A stretch of DNA of 64,000 bases from Cylindrotheca closterium (lineage: Eukaryota > Bacillariophyta > Bacillariophyceae > Bacillariales > Bacillariaceae): NCBI GenBank assembly GCA_933822405.4, contig CAKOGP040001112.1:124001-188000 (forward strand), in the 5' to 3' direction. The stretch's first letter is position 1; each line of letters opens with the position of its first letter. A program made the translations under genes and the position numbers. Below the pieces are notes generated by a model. That model was not told where the DNA came from. It was given only the letters and a program-made list of their open reading frames with translations, and did not search any database. Positions 21,008 to 31,914 of this stretch are shown one piece after another.

Positions 21008-21774
21008 TTAGTTGACAACCCCTTCAATTGGTTCCGATTCATTTAGTCCCAAAGTTCGCTTGACCACACGAGTGACTGTCCTTCTACCATATGGTATATA
21101 GCTCAAAGAATACCAAAAGCTTGCCAGACATTGTGTGATCAACAGACAGATGAGAATAAATAGTTGCAGTCCCCATTGAATCGGCAAAAAGACGACCACC
21201 AAGGTGGAACCCAAGCAGGATAGGTAAATGATCGAAGTTTGTCGTCTCCTTTCGTCAAATAGATTCCTGAATTGTTTTCTGGGACCGCATAAGAAACAGG
21301 AAGACATTAATGATAGAATGTTTCCAAACGAATAGTTCAATGCAAATGGAACGGGGTAACCTTCAATCAACTCGATGAAGAACTTGAAGGACATGAATGT
21401 AATCAAATCTGCATTTAGTAGGTACGAGTCAATTGTGAGAGAATAAGTTGTGGATTGGTCGAATGGCAGGCATGGACTGATTATTTCCAAAAGCTTCAAA
21501 CATAATACCAACACAACAATCGTATATCATTCCTCACTAACTACAGTAACTTACATCCAATGGTAAACGAGGCCGCAAAGCCAATCAAACGTTGTTGAAA
21601 CGTCATGTCTGGACACAAGACCTCTGCAGCTCCGTCCAAGTACGAAGATGAATCGGTTTCATTGGAAACTTGGGATTCCAAATCTTCTTCGGATGTCAAA
21701 CCAATCATCAATTTACTCTTGTTGATGGTATTCATCGAGGCTTGTCGGATGCCGTCCAGTGTCGGTCGACCCAT
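21008..21774 (-). CDS. SFT2-like Golgi vesicle-transport membrane protein
   Basis: Exons 21774-21555 and 21408-21008 (donor GTAAGT, acceptor TGCAG, phase 1) give 206 residues. The start is the ATG of MGRPTLDGIRQ; an upstream extension begins at TTG. SFT2/Got1-family proteins act in retrograde endosome-to-Golgi transport. After an acidic cytosolic N-terminus, four membrane segments follow with the family signatures CPDMTFQQRLIGFAASFTIG, PVPFALNYSFGNILSL, FLCGPRKQFRNLFDERRR and the C-terminal WYSLSYIPYGRR. The intron falls within the first hairpin, and the chosen acceptor restores YLITFMSFKFFIEL, the expected second helix. A later AG at 21500 would add about 30 residues that do not fit the family. 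Confidence 0.9.
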
Positions 21775-22343
21775 GATGGTATTTTGTTGTTGTTCCAGGT
21801 AGAAAGGAGAGGAATGAACCGATAGTTTGGTTGTTGGAATTTGATCAACTGCAAGTGGGGTGACGAGGTGTATCGGTATAGAGGCAGAGAACCACAAGGG
21901 GAGGAGGAGTCTTGAAGGCAATGCCAAGAACGAATAACGAGGAGAGCTCTCTCTCGAGAGCGCACCAAAATTCAAATCTCAATGCCCGTATGTACGGCGT
22001 CCGTTGACGCATAGTTCTATTTTAGTTCGGGTTCTGCTTTCAGTTTGAGGCGTTTGGGGCATTGTCGTTCGCTTGTCTAGCTAGGATGGCGTTGTTGATG
22101 GCGGTAAGCTAGTACCAGAAGCATTCTCCGTCTTCTTTGTTGCGACACTGAACCAATGCTACTAGAAACTAGCTACCTAGTACCGAAAATGATATCGGTC
22201 GATAGTACCAAGGTATCCTTCTAAAGTGTTTTATTTAATATCATTGTATGCTATTGTAATGTGTCATGGCCAAAAAATGTCCCCGTAGCAGTGGTTGTAG
22301 TAGTAGGCATATCACCAAATGGTCTGCTGATGGCTTGGCTTTT
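21775..22343. other. Intergenic spacer
   Basis: Promoter side of the SFT2 gene and 3' flank of the next LRR gene. No coding or RNA feature was found. Confidence 0.5.
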
Positions 22344-23738
22344 TTATAAGCTTCCCGAAAGACCACGGATCAAATCGTACACGACACTAGCTTGCCGAAC
22401 AGGATGTTCTTGAAGATTATTGTTTGTGCGTTCCAAGACTCTTGGCCAAATCGATAATGAATGCACCATGTCGTCAGCATGATTGCAAAACAAAATGCGG
22501 CCATTGGCATTCCGATCCAACAAATGTTGTAGTTTTGGCTGGGGCTTGGCAAAGGAGTGCCCGAGGGATTGTAGCTGGGTGTGTGCTTTAAGAAATTGAA
22601 ATAGTCCACTTGCCATTTCTTTTTGGCTAGCCTCCAATTCTAATATGGGATTGTCATCTATGTTGAGACGTTTCAGCCGTCGTGCCACCTTTCTGGACTT
22701 CAACAACAAATGTAAGGATGTGATTTCATTGTCTTCCACATCCAAACTGACCAGTTGTTTCAGAGCAGATAGTCCTGTCCACAGGGTGGAAAATGCTACA
22801 TCATCCAATCCGAAATATCTCAGCCCGAGCGATTGAATGGATTGGTTGCTCTTTTTCAAGATATCCCCAAGGTTGTCCAACAGTACTTGACGAGAGGCGA
22901 CGCGTGGGTCTGAAAGAGTCAAGGCAGCAATTCTACAATGGGAGGAAGCGAGTAGCGAGCCGAGTGCCGCAACGCTCGAGATTCCCCAAGAAGAATGTGT
23001 CACGCTCAGCGTTTCCAAAGTTGGATTGTCCAGCAGCGCTTGGAGCATTTCTTTTGTCCACGCTTCTGTGGGCAAGCTCCGTAACGATAGCGACTGCAAT
23101 GTGTGATTGTCCTTTAGTCCTTGGAGGAAACCAAGTGGTGGTGGGCAATGTTGGTTCAATTCTTGACGACCAAAACCAATGGATAGGGTTTCCAAACTTT
23201 TCGTTTTCCTCAATCCCTCTCCCAAAATGTCCAAGGAAGTGCCGGGTACTTCCAGAAACAAGTTTATTGCTTTCAAGTCTTGATTCAAGATTATTGCATC
23301 CTTCAAGGCATTTAGTGTCAATTCATTGACTGGATCATTGACAATGGAATATACGGCCAACATTCGAAAGAGCCTATGGTGACAGGCCGCTTGGACCACG
23401 GCTAAATGGTTTCGATCGGAAACATCGTATTCGTGAAAGATGAGTCGCACAAAGGAACATCCCTGGTTGGAACAGCATACAATCGTCTCGATTAGATCTT
23501 GAACTACTTGTGATATTGGACCATCGGGCCAAATCATGAATGCAACATTATCAAGCGTTGCCAAATAAGTTGAGTGTCGTTGCAAGAGTCGCAGTTTTTG
23601 GGAAATGGCGATAGGATCTTGAAAATGGCCACCAATGTCAAAGAATAGAGAGGTTGCATGTTTCCTGAGTGGTAGCAAGTCGGCGGTGGTGATGGTTGTA
23701 TCATTCATCATGGTGGTTGACAAGTGCAAGTGAAACAT
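22344..23738 (-). CDS. Leucine-rich repeat protein, paralogue of the gene at 10263
   Basis: A single exon of 464 residues from the ATG at 23738; the double ATG at 23711 aligns better with the paralogue's start and may be the true one. The same modules as the 10263 protein appear in the same order: FMIWPDGPISQVVQDLIE, CCSNQGCSFVRLIFHEYDV, HLAVVQAACHHRLFR, LRRs such as LETLSVTHSSWGISSV and LKRLNIDDNPIL, then LLDRNANGRILFC and LWPRVLERTNN plus VVYDLIRGLSGSL. Introns are absent in both. The two lie 12 kb apart on opposite strands, so they are a dispersed local duplicate rather than a tandem pair. The role is unknown beyond protein binding. Confidence 0.8.
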   Translation of the reverse strand: MFHLHLSTTMMNDTTITTADLLPLRKHATSLFFDIGGHFQDPIAISQKLRLLQRHSTYLATLDNVAFMIWPDGPISQVVQDLIETIVCCSNQGCSFVRLIFHEYDVSDRNHLAVVQAACHHRLFRMLAVYSIVNDPVNELTLNALKDAIILNQDLKAINLFLEVPGTSLDILGEGLRKTKSLETLSIGFGRQELNQHCPPPLGFLQGLKDNHTLQSLSLRSLPTEAWTKEMLQALLDNPTLETLSVTHSSWGISSVAALGSLLASSHCRIAALTLSDPRVASRQVLLDNLGDILKKSNQSIQSLGLRYFGLDDVAFSTLWTGLSALKQLVSLDVEDNEITSLHLLLKSRKVARRLKRLNIDDNPILELEASQKEMASGLFQFLKAHTQLQSLGHSFAKPQPKLQHLLDRNANGRILFCNHADDMVHSLSIWPRVLERTNNNLQEHPVRQASVVYDLIRGLSGSL

Positions 23739-23957
23739 ATTGTGCAGAGAGAGATTCACTCACTCCAACTCTTTGGCGATCCATCGTGTTTTATTTCGTT
23801 TGATTTTTTCATCGCGTTCGTGGTGGTTTTGCAAAGAAGGGGAACGGAGAATAGGAGTAATAATTCCACACTGAAAATGAGATGGATAAATTATTGTAGG
23901 ATTCTCATCATAACATAACACAATACCATTGAATCCTGAATCATTCTATTACTAGTA

Positions 23958-24989
23958 CTACAATTCTTCATTCGTTTTGCCCTTGTCCTTGTCCTTGTTG
24001 TCTCGGACCACTGGCATGGGAATGTATATGCTATTGTGTACCCACAAGGGAAGATCAAAGCAACTGTTTTGCAATGGTGGGTGATAGTAGGTGGTGGGTG
24101 TCCCCCGTTCCACTATTTGATCATAACGTTCTTGAATGGCTTGCGGACTACTGGCTGCCGATGGTGTCTGTTCGGCCAACAAAAATCCAATTTGCCCGGT
24201 CGGATACGAACTCGTCAAGATGCTTCCATATCGAGTTCGTTCAAAGCCACAATTGGTCATTTTGTCCCGCCATAAGGAAATTCCATGCAACGAAGAAGGT
24301 ATGGTAAAGGACTCGGCTTGGATCATGAGGATTCCATTTTCCGTCAATATTTCTTTCAGGGCACAAAAGTGCGATTCTTCGTACAAGGCCCCGGATGGCA
24401 TGGGGGTAATGGTCCCATCTTCTTCGACTTCAAAGGGATCCGAAGAATCTTGAATAATGACATCGTACTTTTCTGTCAAGTTTTCAATAAACTTGGCGCC
24501 ATCCTGAATGTGCAACTTGACGCGTGGATCCTTCCATCCCGTGGCCCATTGGGGAAAGTGTAATTCGCAAGTCTCAATGACATCCTTGTCCAAATCGACG
24601 TGATCCACATGTTCGACACTCTCATGTTTCAAGACTTCCGCCAAGGCATATCCATCACCCCCGCCTATAATCAATACTCGTTTTGGACTAACGTGTTGAA
24701 ACATTGGCACATGGGCCATCATTTCATTGTAGGAATCTGCATCGCGTTCTGTCAATTGCAAGGCGTCATCTAATATTAGCACCTTGCCATAAAATTTGGA
24801 CTGATGCACTTCAATGGTTTGAAACTCTGATTGTTTCTTGTACAGCAACGAGTTCTTGGTAAGCTCAATGGCTTGGTAAAAACCAATGTTGGTTTCCCAC
24901 TCTCCGACCCGGTTGGCGGGCGCCAAATCGCCATAAATGGTGGTTTGATTGAAGAGTATGTTGTAGATGGCCAATAATTTTGCAGCCAT
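23958..24989 (-). CDS. Spermidine synthase (canonical aminopropyltransferase)
   Basis: 343 residues, intronless. The ATG of MAAKLLAIYN at 24989 is chosen because the frame further upstream is microsatellite-derived and begins at TTG. The enzyme transfers the aminopropyl group of decarboxylated AdoMet to putrescine. Signatures: IGFYQAIELTKNSLLYKKQSE at the N-terminal hairpin, LIIGGGDGYALAEVLKH (cofactor loop), VDHVDLDKDVI (acidic residue binding the donor), IQDGAKFIENL, and the catalytic DVIIQDSSDPFE with the D-x-x-D pair that positions the attacking amine. MIQAESFTIPSSL continues the core. The acidic spacer after DPFE (EVEEDGTITPMPSG) is longer than usual. No targeting peptide, so cytosolic. 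A spermine or thermospermine synthase cannot be excluded. Confidence 0.9.
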   Translation of the reverse strand: MAAKLLAIYNILFNQTTIYGDLAPANRVGEWETNIGFYQAIELTKNSLLYKKQSEFQTIEVHQSKFYGKVLILDDALQLTERDADSYNEMMAHVPMFQHVSPKRVLIIGGGDGYALAEVLKHESVEHVDHVDLDKDVIETCELHFPQWATGWKDPRVKLHIQDGAKFIENLTEKYDVIIQDSSDPFEVEEDGTITPMPSGALYEESHFCALKEILTENGILMIQAESFTIPSSLHGISLWRDKMTNCGFERTRYGSILTSSYPTGQIGFLLAEQTPSAASSPQAIQERYDQIVERGTPTTYYHPPLQNSCFDLPLWVHNSIYIPMPVVRDNKDKDKGKTNEEL

Positions 24990-25432
24990 TGTTGTTGATG
25001 ATGTGTGTGCGTGTGTTTTGTTAGTGCGTTGTAAGTGCGTTGTTGTTGTTGTTGTGTGTGCGTGTGTGTGTGTGTGTGTATTTTTCGCTGCCTTGCTTTG
25101 ATTTAATCGTGCAGATAGTGTAGTGTCTGCTTGTCTTGTGTGTGTCGAGGAAATATGCTCTTTTGGTTGGAAAAATAAAAAACATGACCGCGACAGTTGA
25201 GAATTGAAATAAATATCATTGTTCGCGCCCAGTTCAACAACGACGTCTGGGATTCGCTCGTCACATTTCAATGCTTTGAAAAAGATTTGGTGCGCGATAT
25301 ATAAATGAGAGTGCACTGTGGTACGTATGAATATCATCTATCATCTATCATCTATCATCATTCATCATTCATCCGCAGACGTCACTGCTTCTGCAATATT
25401 TAACAGCTCGTTGAAGGGAATTTGAGATAGCA
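24990..25432. repeat. Promoter region with GT and ATC microsatellites
   Basis: A GT/GTT microsatellite tract spans about 25004-25081, immediately upstream of the spermidine synthase start, probably within its 5' UTR. ATCTATC/ATTC repeats occupy about 25334-25371. No gene was seen. Confidence 0.7.
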
Positions 25433-26830
25433 ATGACTGACAATTTGTTACCATGGATTGAGGCAACCTACGGACAAGAAGAACCTGCTCGAAAAATTCT
25501 CTTGAAAGCGAGTAATTCGTATGCAACCAATTCTGAACAAGTCTCTCATCTTGCAAGCCTCCCTGACAATATTGACTGCATCAAGGTTGAAGACACGCTC
25601 ATAACTTTGAGTAATGATGCTCTCGATAAGCTGCTCAGGCTCCTGCAAAATGCTCCCAGAATCTGGAAATCGATTAGTCTTCAGGAACGACGCGAAAATG
25701 CCTGAAAATTGAATGCAAATTGTCAGACATAACAGTGTACTCTTGCCTAGCGACAGGCCTTTTGGCCGATGATGGCATTCAGGAACTACAGTTGCATCAA
25801 GCTGAAACTTTGGAATTGGATGCCCCACAAGTATTGGCGGAAGCCATGGTTAGCACCACTTGTCTCAAGCGATTGCATTTTGTAGGCGACGATTTCCAAA
25901 ACGAGCAAGTATGCTCCGCATTGGTGGAAGCATTGAAGAGAACGAAGTCTTGAGGAGCTGAAACTCAAAGTGAATGGTTTCGGGAGCGATCATGACAGCC
26001 TACCGGAGCTCTTGCGCACCTTACCAAACCATTCTCGCATCCAGTCATTGACTCTTACTAGGCAAAATCTGTCAGAGCATGTCATGAGTTTTTTGCAAGA
26101 ATGATTAAGTCGTGACGACTGCAGATTGCAAGAGTTACAGATTTTTGGCGCATCACACTTGCCCGCATTCAGCACGAGTACGCCTGGAAGGAAAGTGTTT
26201 GAGAACAGAACCTTGCAACGATTTGAAGAGATATTTACCAATCTTTCAAGCGATGACTTGGAAGGTGTTTGTAATGTATTTCCAAACTTGAGCGTTTTGT
26301 CACTCTATGGCAACACAATTTGTGATCTATCCTTGTTGGAATCTATGTTGTGCAAGGAGGACTGTAAGATCCAAGAGTTGGATCTACAATGCAACAAAAT
26401 CAGCCACGAATCAACCATGAAATTTGCTACCTAGCTGCAAATGATGAAGAGTCTTAAGCGTTTGTACTTGAGTTTCAACCCGTTTCTTGACGAGACATCT
26501 TTGCCCAAAGGCAGAGAACAAATCCAGTCGCTTCAAGCGCTTTGGAAAGGGGTGAAACACAGCAAAAGCCTACAAAAACTCCAAATGAATTGCTATTGCG
26601 ATGCGAGGGAAGTGTGTCATACACTGAAGGTAAATTGAGGGGGTCGATACGGCATTGAAGTGGAGTCTGCAATCCGTTCCATCTCACTTGGCTTGTGGCC
26701 TTTGATCTCCCATCGTGCTTTGTCCATCAAATACTTTGCCGGGATTAACTTGCTCTTGTGTACATGTCTAGAGCCGACTGATACACGTCCAAGGGCTGCA
26801 GTTGTGTTCTCCTTACTCCAGGATCATGCC
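25433..26830 (+). pseudogene. Decayed LRR-protein gene
   Basis: Segments of one LRR protein are read in shifting frames. MTDNLLPWIEATYG starts at 25433; a frameshift occurs near 25690 and continues as CLKIECKLSDITV; another near 25948 continues as SLEELKLKVNGFG. In-frame stops follow at about 26103 (TGA), 26432 (TAG) and 26636 (TGA). LRR units remain clear: IQELQLHQAETLEL, LKRLHFVGDDF, LSVLSLYGNTI, IQELDLQCNKISHES and LKRLYLSFNPFL. A terminal LGLWPLISHRA corresponds to the LWPRVLERA motif of the two intact LRR genes in this window. Two or more frameshifts and three stops rule out a functional product. Weak similarity may extend to about 27180. Confidence 0.75.
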
Positions 26831-27180
26831 AACATCTTTGAGCAATGTGGTAGAACTGACGAAGCAAATGTTCCAGATCCTCCTATTAGACGGATCGGAG
26901 ATTGCTGTTATCTACATGGAATGGGCAAAGCAAAAACCTTGCACGAAAACTCAAATTTCCCAAACCTTCACTGGATGTTTGCAATCCAGAAAGGCCGGTA
27001 CAAAACCCACGTACAGAACTCATGCAGGATTCAGTATGGGATTTTTGTGGCGCTCAGACAGTTTGATAGTCCAAGCGCACAATTCCATGTTTTTGGATTC
27101 CCTGCAAAACCGACTCATAGGAATCCCCCAAATAAACGGACCAAATGGACATTTGTCCGTCTGTCCGATCGGACGTGTTG

Positions 27181-28771
27181 AACTGCTTTGATCAAGGAGT
27201 TTCCAATGAATGGTCCCCAAGAGAGCAATTCCAACACAATGCTGTAACAAAGTATGAATGATTTAATTGTAGGAAAGTATTGATTTTAAAAAAGGGTAGA
27301 TTGAAAGAGGAGTAAAGAAGGATACGCGTCCATATCCTTTAAGGTAGTAGTGCTGATAAAAATCAGAAACAATTCCACTGATAGTGGTTTTGTTTATCTT
27401 GTAAAGAAAATAATTTCAGGTGGAGGATGGGACAAGTTTTGTTCATCTTGTGAAGAAAACAATTCATGTGGAGGATTTCAAATACCTTTTTGTCAATTTC
27501 ACGCCTGGAGTTCCTTGTTGACCAATTGAGAGATTTCAAAATCTCACACAGCAGCTGAGATGTTCTTGGAATCATGTTATGATAAAAACAATAAACTTGA
27601 ATTTGCCTGATTTGTTTGGAAACATGAGTTTCCGGACTGCGTCTGATCACAGAAGCTGCTTGTGCTGTTTCTTGGAGATTTGCCAGCTGACATCTTGACA
27701 ATTTAAGCTTGTCATCTGAGTGTTGACCTGTCCAATGCGTTGATTCAGTGTTGGCAGTCCTCAAATTTCCATTTTGATAAATGGAGAACTGGAGGATTCT
27801 TATTCCCTGGATCTGGTCAGTGACCGATTGTGGAAATTGTGTGTTCCCATATGACTAAAAGGGCCATACAATTGAATGGTTCAGGAAGTATGGAAGCGCA
27901 CACACCAATCTTCTAGACTATTCTGGGAAGTTTGGAAAGCTTTCTTATGGAAGCAAAACCGGACATTTTATCCCTTTGACACTCTGTGTTGAATCAATAC
28001 AGAGGTCTAGGGAAAGAGCAACACAAATCCTATTGGGATCTGTGAATGTTTCCAGATCTGAAGGCAATACAATTCAGCTCATAATCCAAACAGAATCCTA
28101 AATGGATATGAATTAATATAGAAATACTGATGTATGGTTTGCTATAGCATCAACAGATTGTTATCAATACAGCAGCTAATACCCTAGCCGCGGAAGATCC
28201 TATTTCAGGAGAGAATCAAGAACTAGTGGCGTCAAGGCATCCACAGCTAGTTGTATTCTCATATTTCTGACATTCAGTGCATTGTTTGCAATGTCACTTT
28301 CCATGTGTTGGTCCATTGAGAACAACAATTGTCAAATGTAATCAACATCCTACAATGATGATAGGCTTGAGATTGTTGTTCTTCTTGCCACTGTGAAGTG
28401 GAACTTTTGCCTTGCATTCACCACCACTTTCTTCAGAAGGTTGAATATGATTTCCGTATGAATGTCCTTATCATTTTCAACGTAGGTAAACGGTGAGTTT
28501 GTTGCAGTAGGGGTCATAATGCTTTATCTTCACTGTTAGTGGTTCAATCTTTTCAAAACAAAGTCAAATGTGTAGCAAATGCAACAGTAGTTGTTTACTT
28601 GACTCTGCAGAGTATATCTCTTCGGTAAAAGCCTCTGGCTATACGAATAGTAATCCAACGTTTACAGGAGAGTTAAAAAGAGAATGATAGAGAGTGCTTA
28701 TGTGGACCTGATGACTAAGGTTTAGTTCTGTACTCAACCAAAGGAGCTTCTAGAGTCCCAATACCTTGTGC
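27181..28771. other. Long gene-free region with a 49-bp tandem duplication
   Basis: An AT-rich stretch without a credible gene. An imperfect tandem pair with a 49-bp period lies at 27387-27480; both units begin GTTTTGTT and share ATCTTGT, AAGAAAA and GTGGAGGAT. No terminal inverted repeats or transposase were recognised. It lies between two pseudogenes, so this may be a decaying transposon-rich segment. Confidence 0.5.
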
Positions 28772-30970
28772 CTATTCTTTGGGCCATTTCAGGAATCTAT
28801 TGGGTACTAAATACGGTAGCTGCGAAAACGCTTGAAAAACGTCTTTGTCCTGCTCACTTATCTGCAATTGTTTCTGCCCCAACCAGTTTGAGACAGTATT
28901 TTTCCTCACACCAGTGTCGCAAACTTGCTTCCTGTGCGCCATTAAGACATGCCACGGTAGATTGCAACACCCCAATCAATCACCAATACCTTGATATCTT
29001 TTGTCATCTTGTCTGCAGTGGTAGGCACAATAATGTTGCTAGGACGAACGTCGAGATGATACACAGAATTTTTGTGTGCAGCGTCCAGAGTAGCATGCAC
29101 ATTCCTGATGACTGATGGTAGGCACTCCTTGTACCCTTCCGACTTCCAGTTGAAAGCGTTGGCAGGTTTACCAATCATCTCATTGAGAATCAGGCCATAT
29201 GTCTTGCTTTGGAAGCCATTCATTGCGATATCAAATTCTTGTCCTGCGCTGCATAAAGGGATGTTTGGCACTGTCAGCCATTCTTCCTTTTGTTTGTTCA
29301 AGCGGCGCAAGGTTTTTGCCTCCTCCTTCAACGAAGGTAACGCCCCGTGCGAATTTGGTATCTTCAGAAAACACTCTGGCCCCTCCTGTCCGACAGTAGT
29401 CTTGCTAATTTTGTAAACGCTTCCAAATGCTCCCGAACCCAAAAACCTGCCAATGGACATCCTGATCCTTGCATTATTCTGATTCTCGTCTTCATGGATA
29501 TTTGCTTTGATAGTGGCGATGTCATGCTTTGCTTCGGACATTTTGTAACTAGCACTCAGAGCAAGTGCCAGCATTTCAAGGCCCTCTGTAGAAAGCAAAT
29601 CAAATGCTTTGGTCTTGCGAAACAACACTGCAACATCTTCTGTTCCAACGTTTTGTAGCGATGCCTTTACAATTTTGACACTTTGGACAACGAAATGGCG
29701 ACCCCATAGAGCTCACAATCCACACCAATGCCAAGAAAATTGAGGCCTCCCCGCAATCGCTTGGCAAAGTTTCCAATTATTTGGATGCCCACCATTTTGA
29801 TTTCTGTTTCGTCCTCGTTGAAAGTATTTCCACACCGCTTGACTTCAACTATACATTCAATCATGCTTGGCATGGCACAGAAATGGTTCTCTCGAAATTT
29901 ATGAACCAAGGAGTCCATTACGCGTTCCTTGTCATCTTCTCTTTCCCGTCGTACTCTCTGCTCCTTTGAAACATAAAGAAAACCGAGATCAACAATGTCA
30001 AGCACCCGGTAGATGATGGCATGAATTATTGGCTGAACAAATGCAGTCTCGCTCCATTTTCTAACCTTGAGCTTTTCGTCGCTGGCGGCTACAACGCTTC
30101 GATCGAGAAACTTGGAATCGAGAATATAGTTGCCAGGATTTTCAACTCAGCGCCCTTTTTTTCCTCGTTCGTATCGCCAGTAGATTGCTCGTCCAAACAT
30201 AATTGATCAAGAAGTCGCACTCCCATAATCTCCATTGAATTCAAGTATTCATTTACTTTATTCTTGGGGCCAACCAGCCTTTTTCTTCAGGTCATTCAAA
30301 AAATCCTGCTCATTCTCCACCATTTTGAAACCTGATTTTTGCGGGGTTTTCCGAGGCACTCTTGGGTTACTGCTCTCCACGACAGCCTCTTTCGTTGACT
30401 GCGGGTCGGTTTGGGAGTTGGATTTGGTTTTCGTTTCATTACCCCAACTGGCGTAGTGGCCGAGTGTATCTTGAAGGGATGTGTGCCTTTCACCAATAAA
30501 CTTTACAGTTGCCAAGATGCCGTCCCCCAATCTCATTCCAATCTCATCCGTTTTTCTCTGAGAGCCCTTCGATCCGATTCCAATCTCATCCGTTTTTCTT
30601 GTTGAAGTCTCAGCAATAGCTCACCGTCTCCGTTCGAGGTGTCTTCTAGTCCGCGCTTTTGACTTGACCCGCCACACTACTTCTGGTGCTTTCTTCTAGA
30701 CTCCGCTTTTGCCTTTCCTGGCTACAAGTACTTCTGCCTTCATCTGGATCTTGACTACTAGCTGATCGAGTTTCTTGCTCATGTTCTGCTTGTTTGGATC
30801 GTAGTTCTTACTGCTCCGAGGCTACTTTTTTCATTTCTTTTTGCAAGTTTTCAAGTTGTTCTGCAACATCCCTCACGACTTCCAAAAATGGATGGCGCTT
30901 ATTTTCATCTTCGTTGCTGAGGTCGACTCACTCGGAGCGTCGACTCAAGGCACTCAGTGACGCAAATTTC
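28772..30970 (-). pseudogene. Decayed coiled-coil / nuclease-like / kinase-like gene
   Basis: Read from right to left, a coiled-coil segment (DVAEQLENLQKEMKKVASEQ, then a stop) is followed by a basic coil (LLLRLQQEKRMRLESDRR) and by a short piece GILATVKFIGERH resembling the first strands of a CAP-Gly domain. Near 30260 an extra C in a CCCC run shifts the frame before NKVNEYLNSMEIMGVRLLDQ. Around 29700-29900 is a domain with IECIVEVKR and GIGVDCELYGVAISLSK, whose E-x-K pattern recalls PD-(D/E)xK nucleases. Then comes a protein-kinase core: GRFLGSGAFGSVYKI (P-loop), FLKIP (Lys), YHLDVRPSNIIV (catalytic Asp) and VLVIDWGVA (DWG for DFG). A TAA stop follows soon after. Multiple stops and frameshifts are seen. 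The order nuclease-like then kinase recalls Crinkler and FunK1-type eukaryotic proteins. Confidence 0.6.
30535..30599. repeat. 23-bp direct repeat inside the pseudogene
   Basis: ATTCCAATCTCATCCG followed by TTTTTCT occurs at 30535-30557 and again at 30577-30599, a 42-bp offset. On the minus strand this duplicates EKRMRLE and creates a stop, so the duplication is itself one of the inactivating lesions. Confidence 0.8.
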
Positions 30971-31130
30971 CAAGAATAAGTTATCCAAGAATTTCTCACT
31001 GGTAAGGAATGATTTTAAATCATGCAATCGCTTCGTCCATTTTGCCGAAGTGGATGAGGGAGAGCACTCGCTATCGTGCGCATCGATTGTGCCATCTGCG
31101 TGGCTGAAGTGATTGGCTTTATTGAGTGTG

Positions 31131-31914
31131 NNNNNNNNNNNNNNNNNNNNNNNNNNNNNNNNNNNNNNNNNNNNNNNNNNNNNNNNNNNNNNNNNNNNNN
31201 NNNNNNNNNNNNNNNNNNNNNNNNNNNNNNNNNNNNNNNNNNNNNNNNNNNNNNNNNNNNNNNNNNNNNNNNNNNNNNNNNNNNNNNNNNNNNNNNNNNN
31301 NNNNNNNNNNNNNNNNNNNNNNNNNNNNNNNNNNNNNNNNNNNNNNNNNNNNNNNNNNNNNNNNNNNNNNNNNNNNNNNNNNNNNNNNNNNNNNNNNNNN
31401 NNNNNNNNNNNNNNNNNNNNNNNNNNNNNNNNNNNNNNNNNNNNNNNNNNNNNNNNNNNNNNNNNNNNNNNNNNNNNNNNNNNNNNNNNNNNNNNNNNNN
31501 NNNNNNNNNNNNNNNNNNNNNNNNNNNNNNNNNNNNNNNNNNNNNNNNNNNNNNNNNNNNNNNNNNNNNNNNNNNNNNNNNNNNNNNNNNNNNNNNNNNN
31601 NNNNNNNNNNNNNNNNNNNNNNNNNNNNNNNNNNNNNNNNNNNNNNNNNNNNNNNNNNNNNNNNNNNNNNNNNNNNNNNNNNNNNNNNNNNNNNNNNNNN
31701 NNNNNNNNNNNNNNNNNNNNNNNNNNNNNNNNNNNNNNNNNNNNNNNNNNNNNNNNNNNNNNNNNNNNNNNNNNNNNNNNNNNNNNNNNNNNNNNNNNNN
31801 NNNNNNNNNNNNNNNNNNNNNNNNNNNNNNNNNNNNNNNNNNNNNNNNNNNNNNNNNNNNNNNNNNNNNNNNNNNNNNNNNNNNNNNNNNNNNNNNNNNN
31901 NNNNNNNNNNNNNN
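31131..31914. other. Assembly gap (784 N)
   Basis: An unresolved run of N that hides the 5' part of the plus-strand gene at 31915 and possibly the upstream end of the pseudogene on the left. Confidence 0.99.

Noticed and set aside
24990..25337. N-terminal extension of the spermidine synthase
   Set aside because: Begins at a non-ATG codon and runs through a GT microsatellite; the enzyme aligns fully from MAAKLLAIYN.
30258..30536. Separate CAP-Gly gene
   Set aside because: Only about 13 residues resemble the domain, the GKNDG motif is absent, and the frame is broken by the neighbouring duplication.
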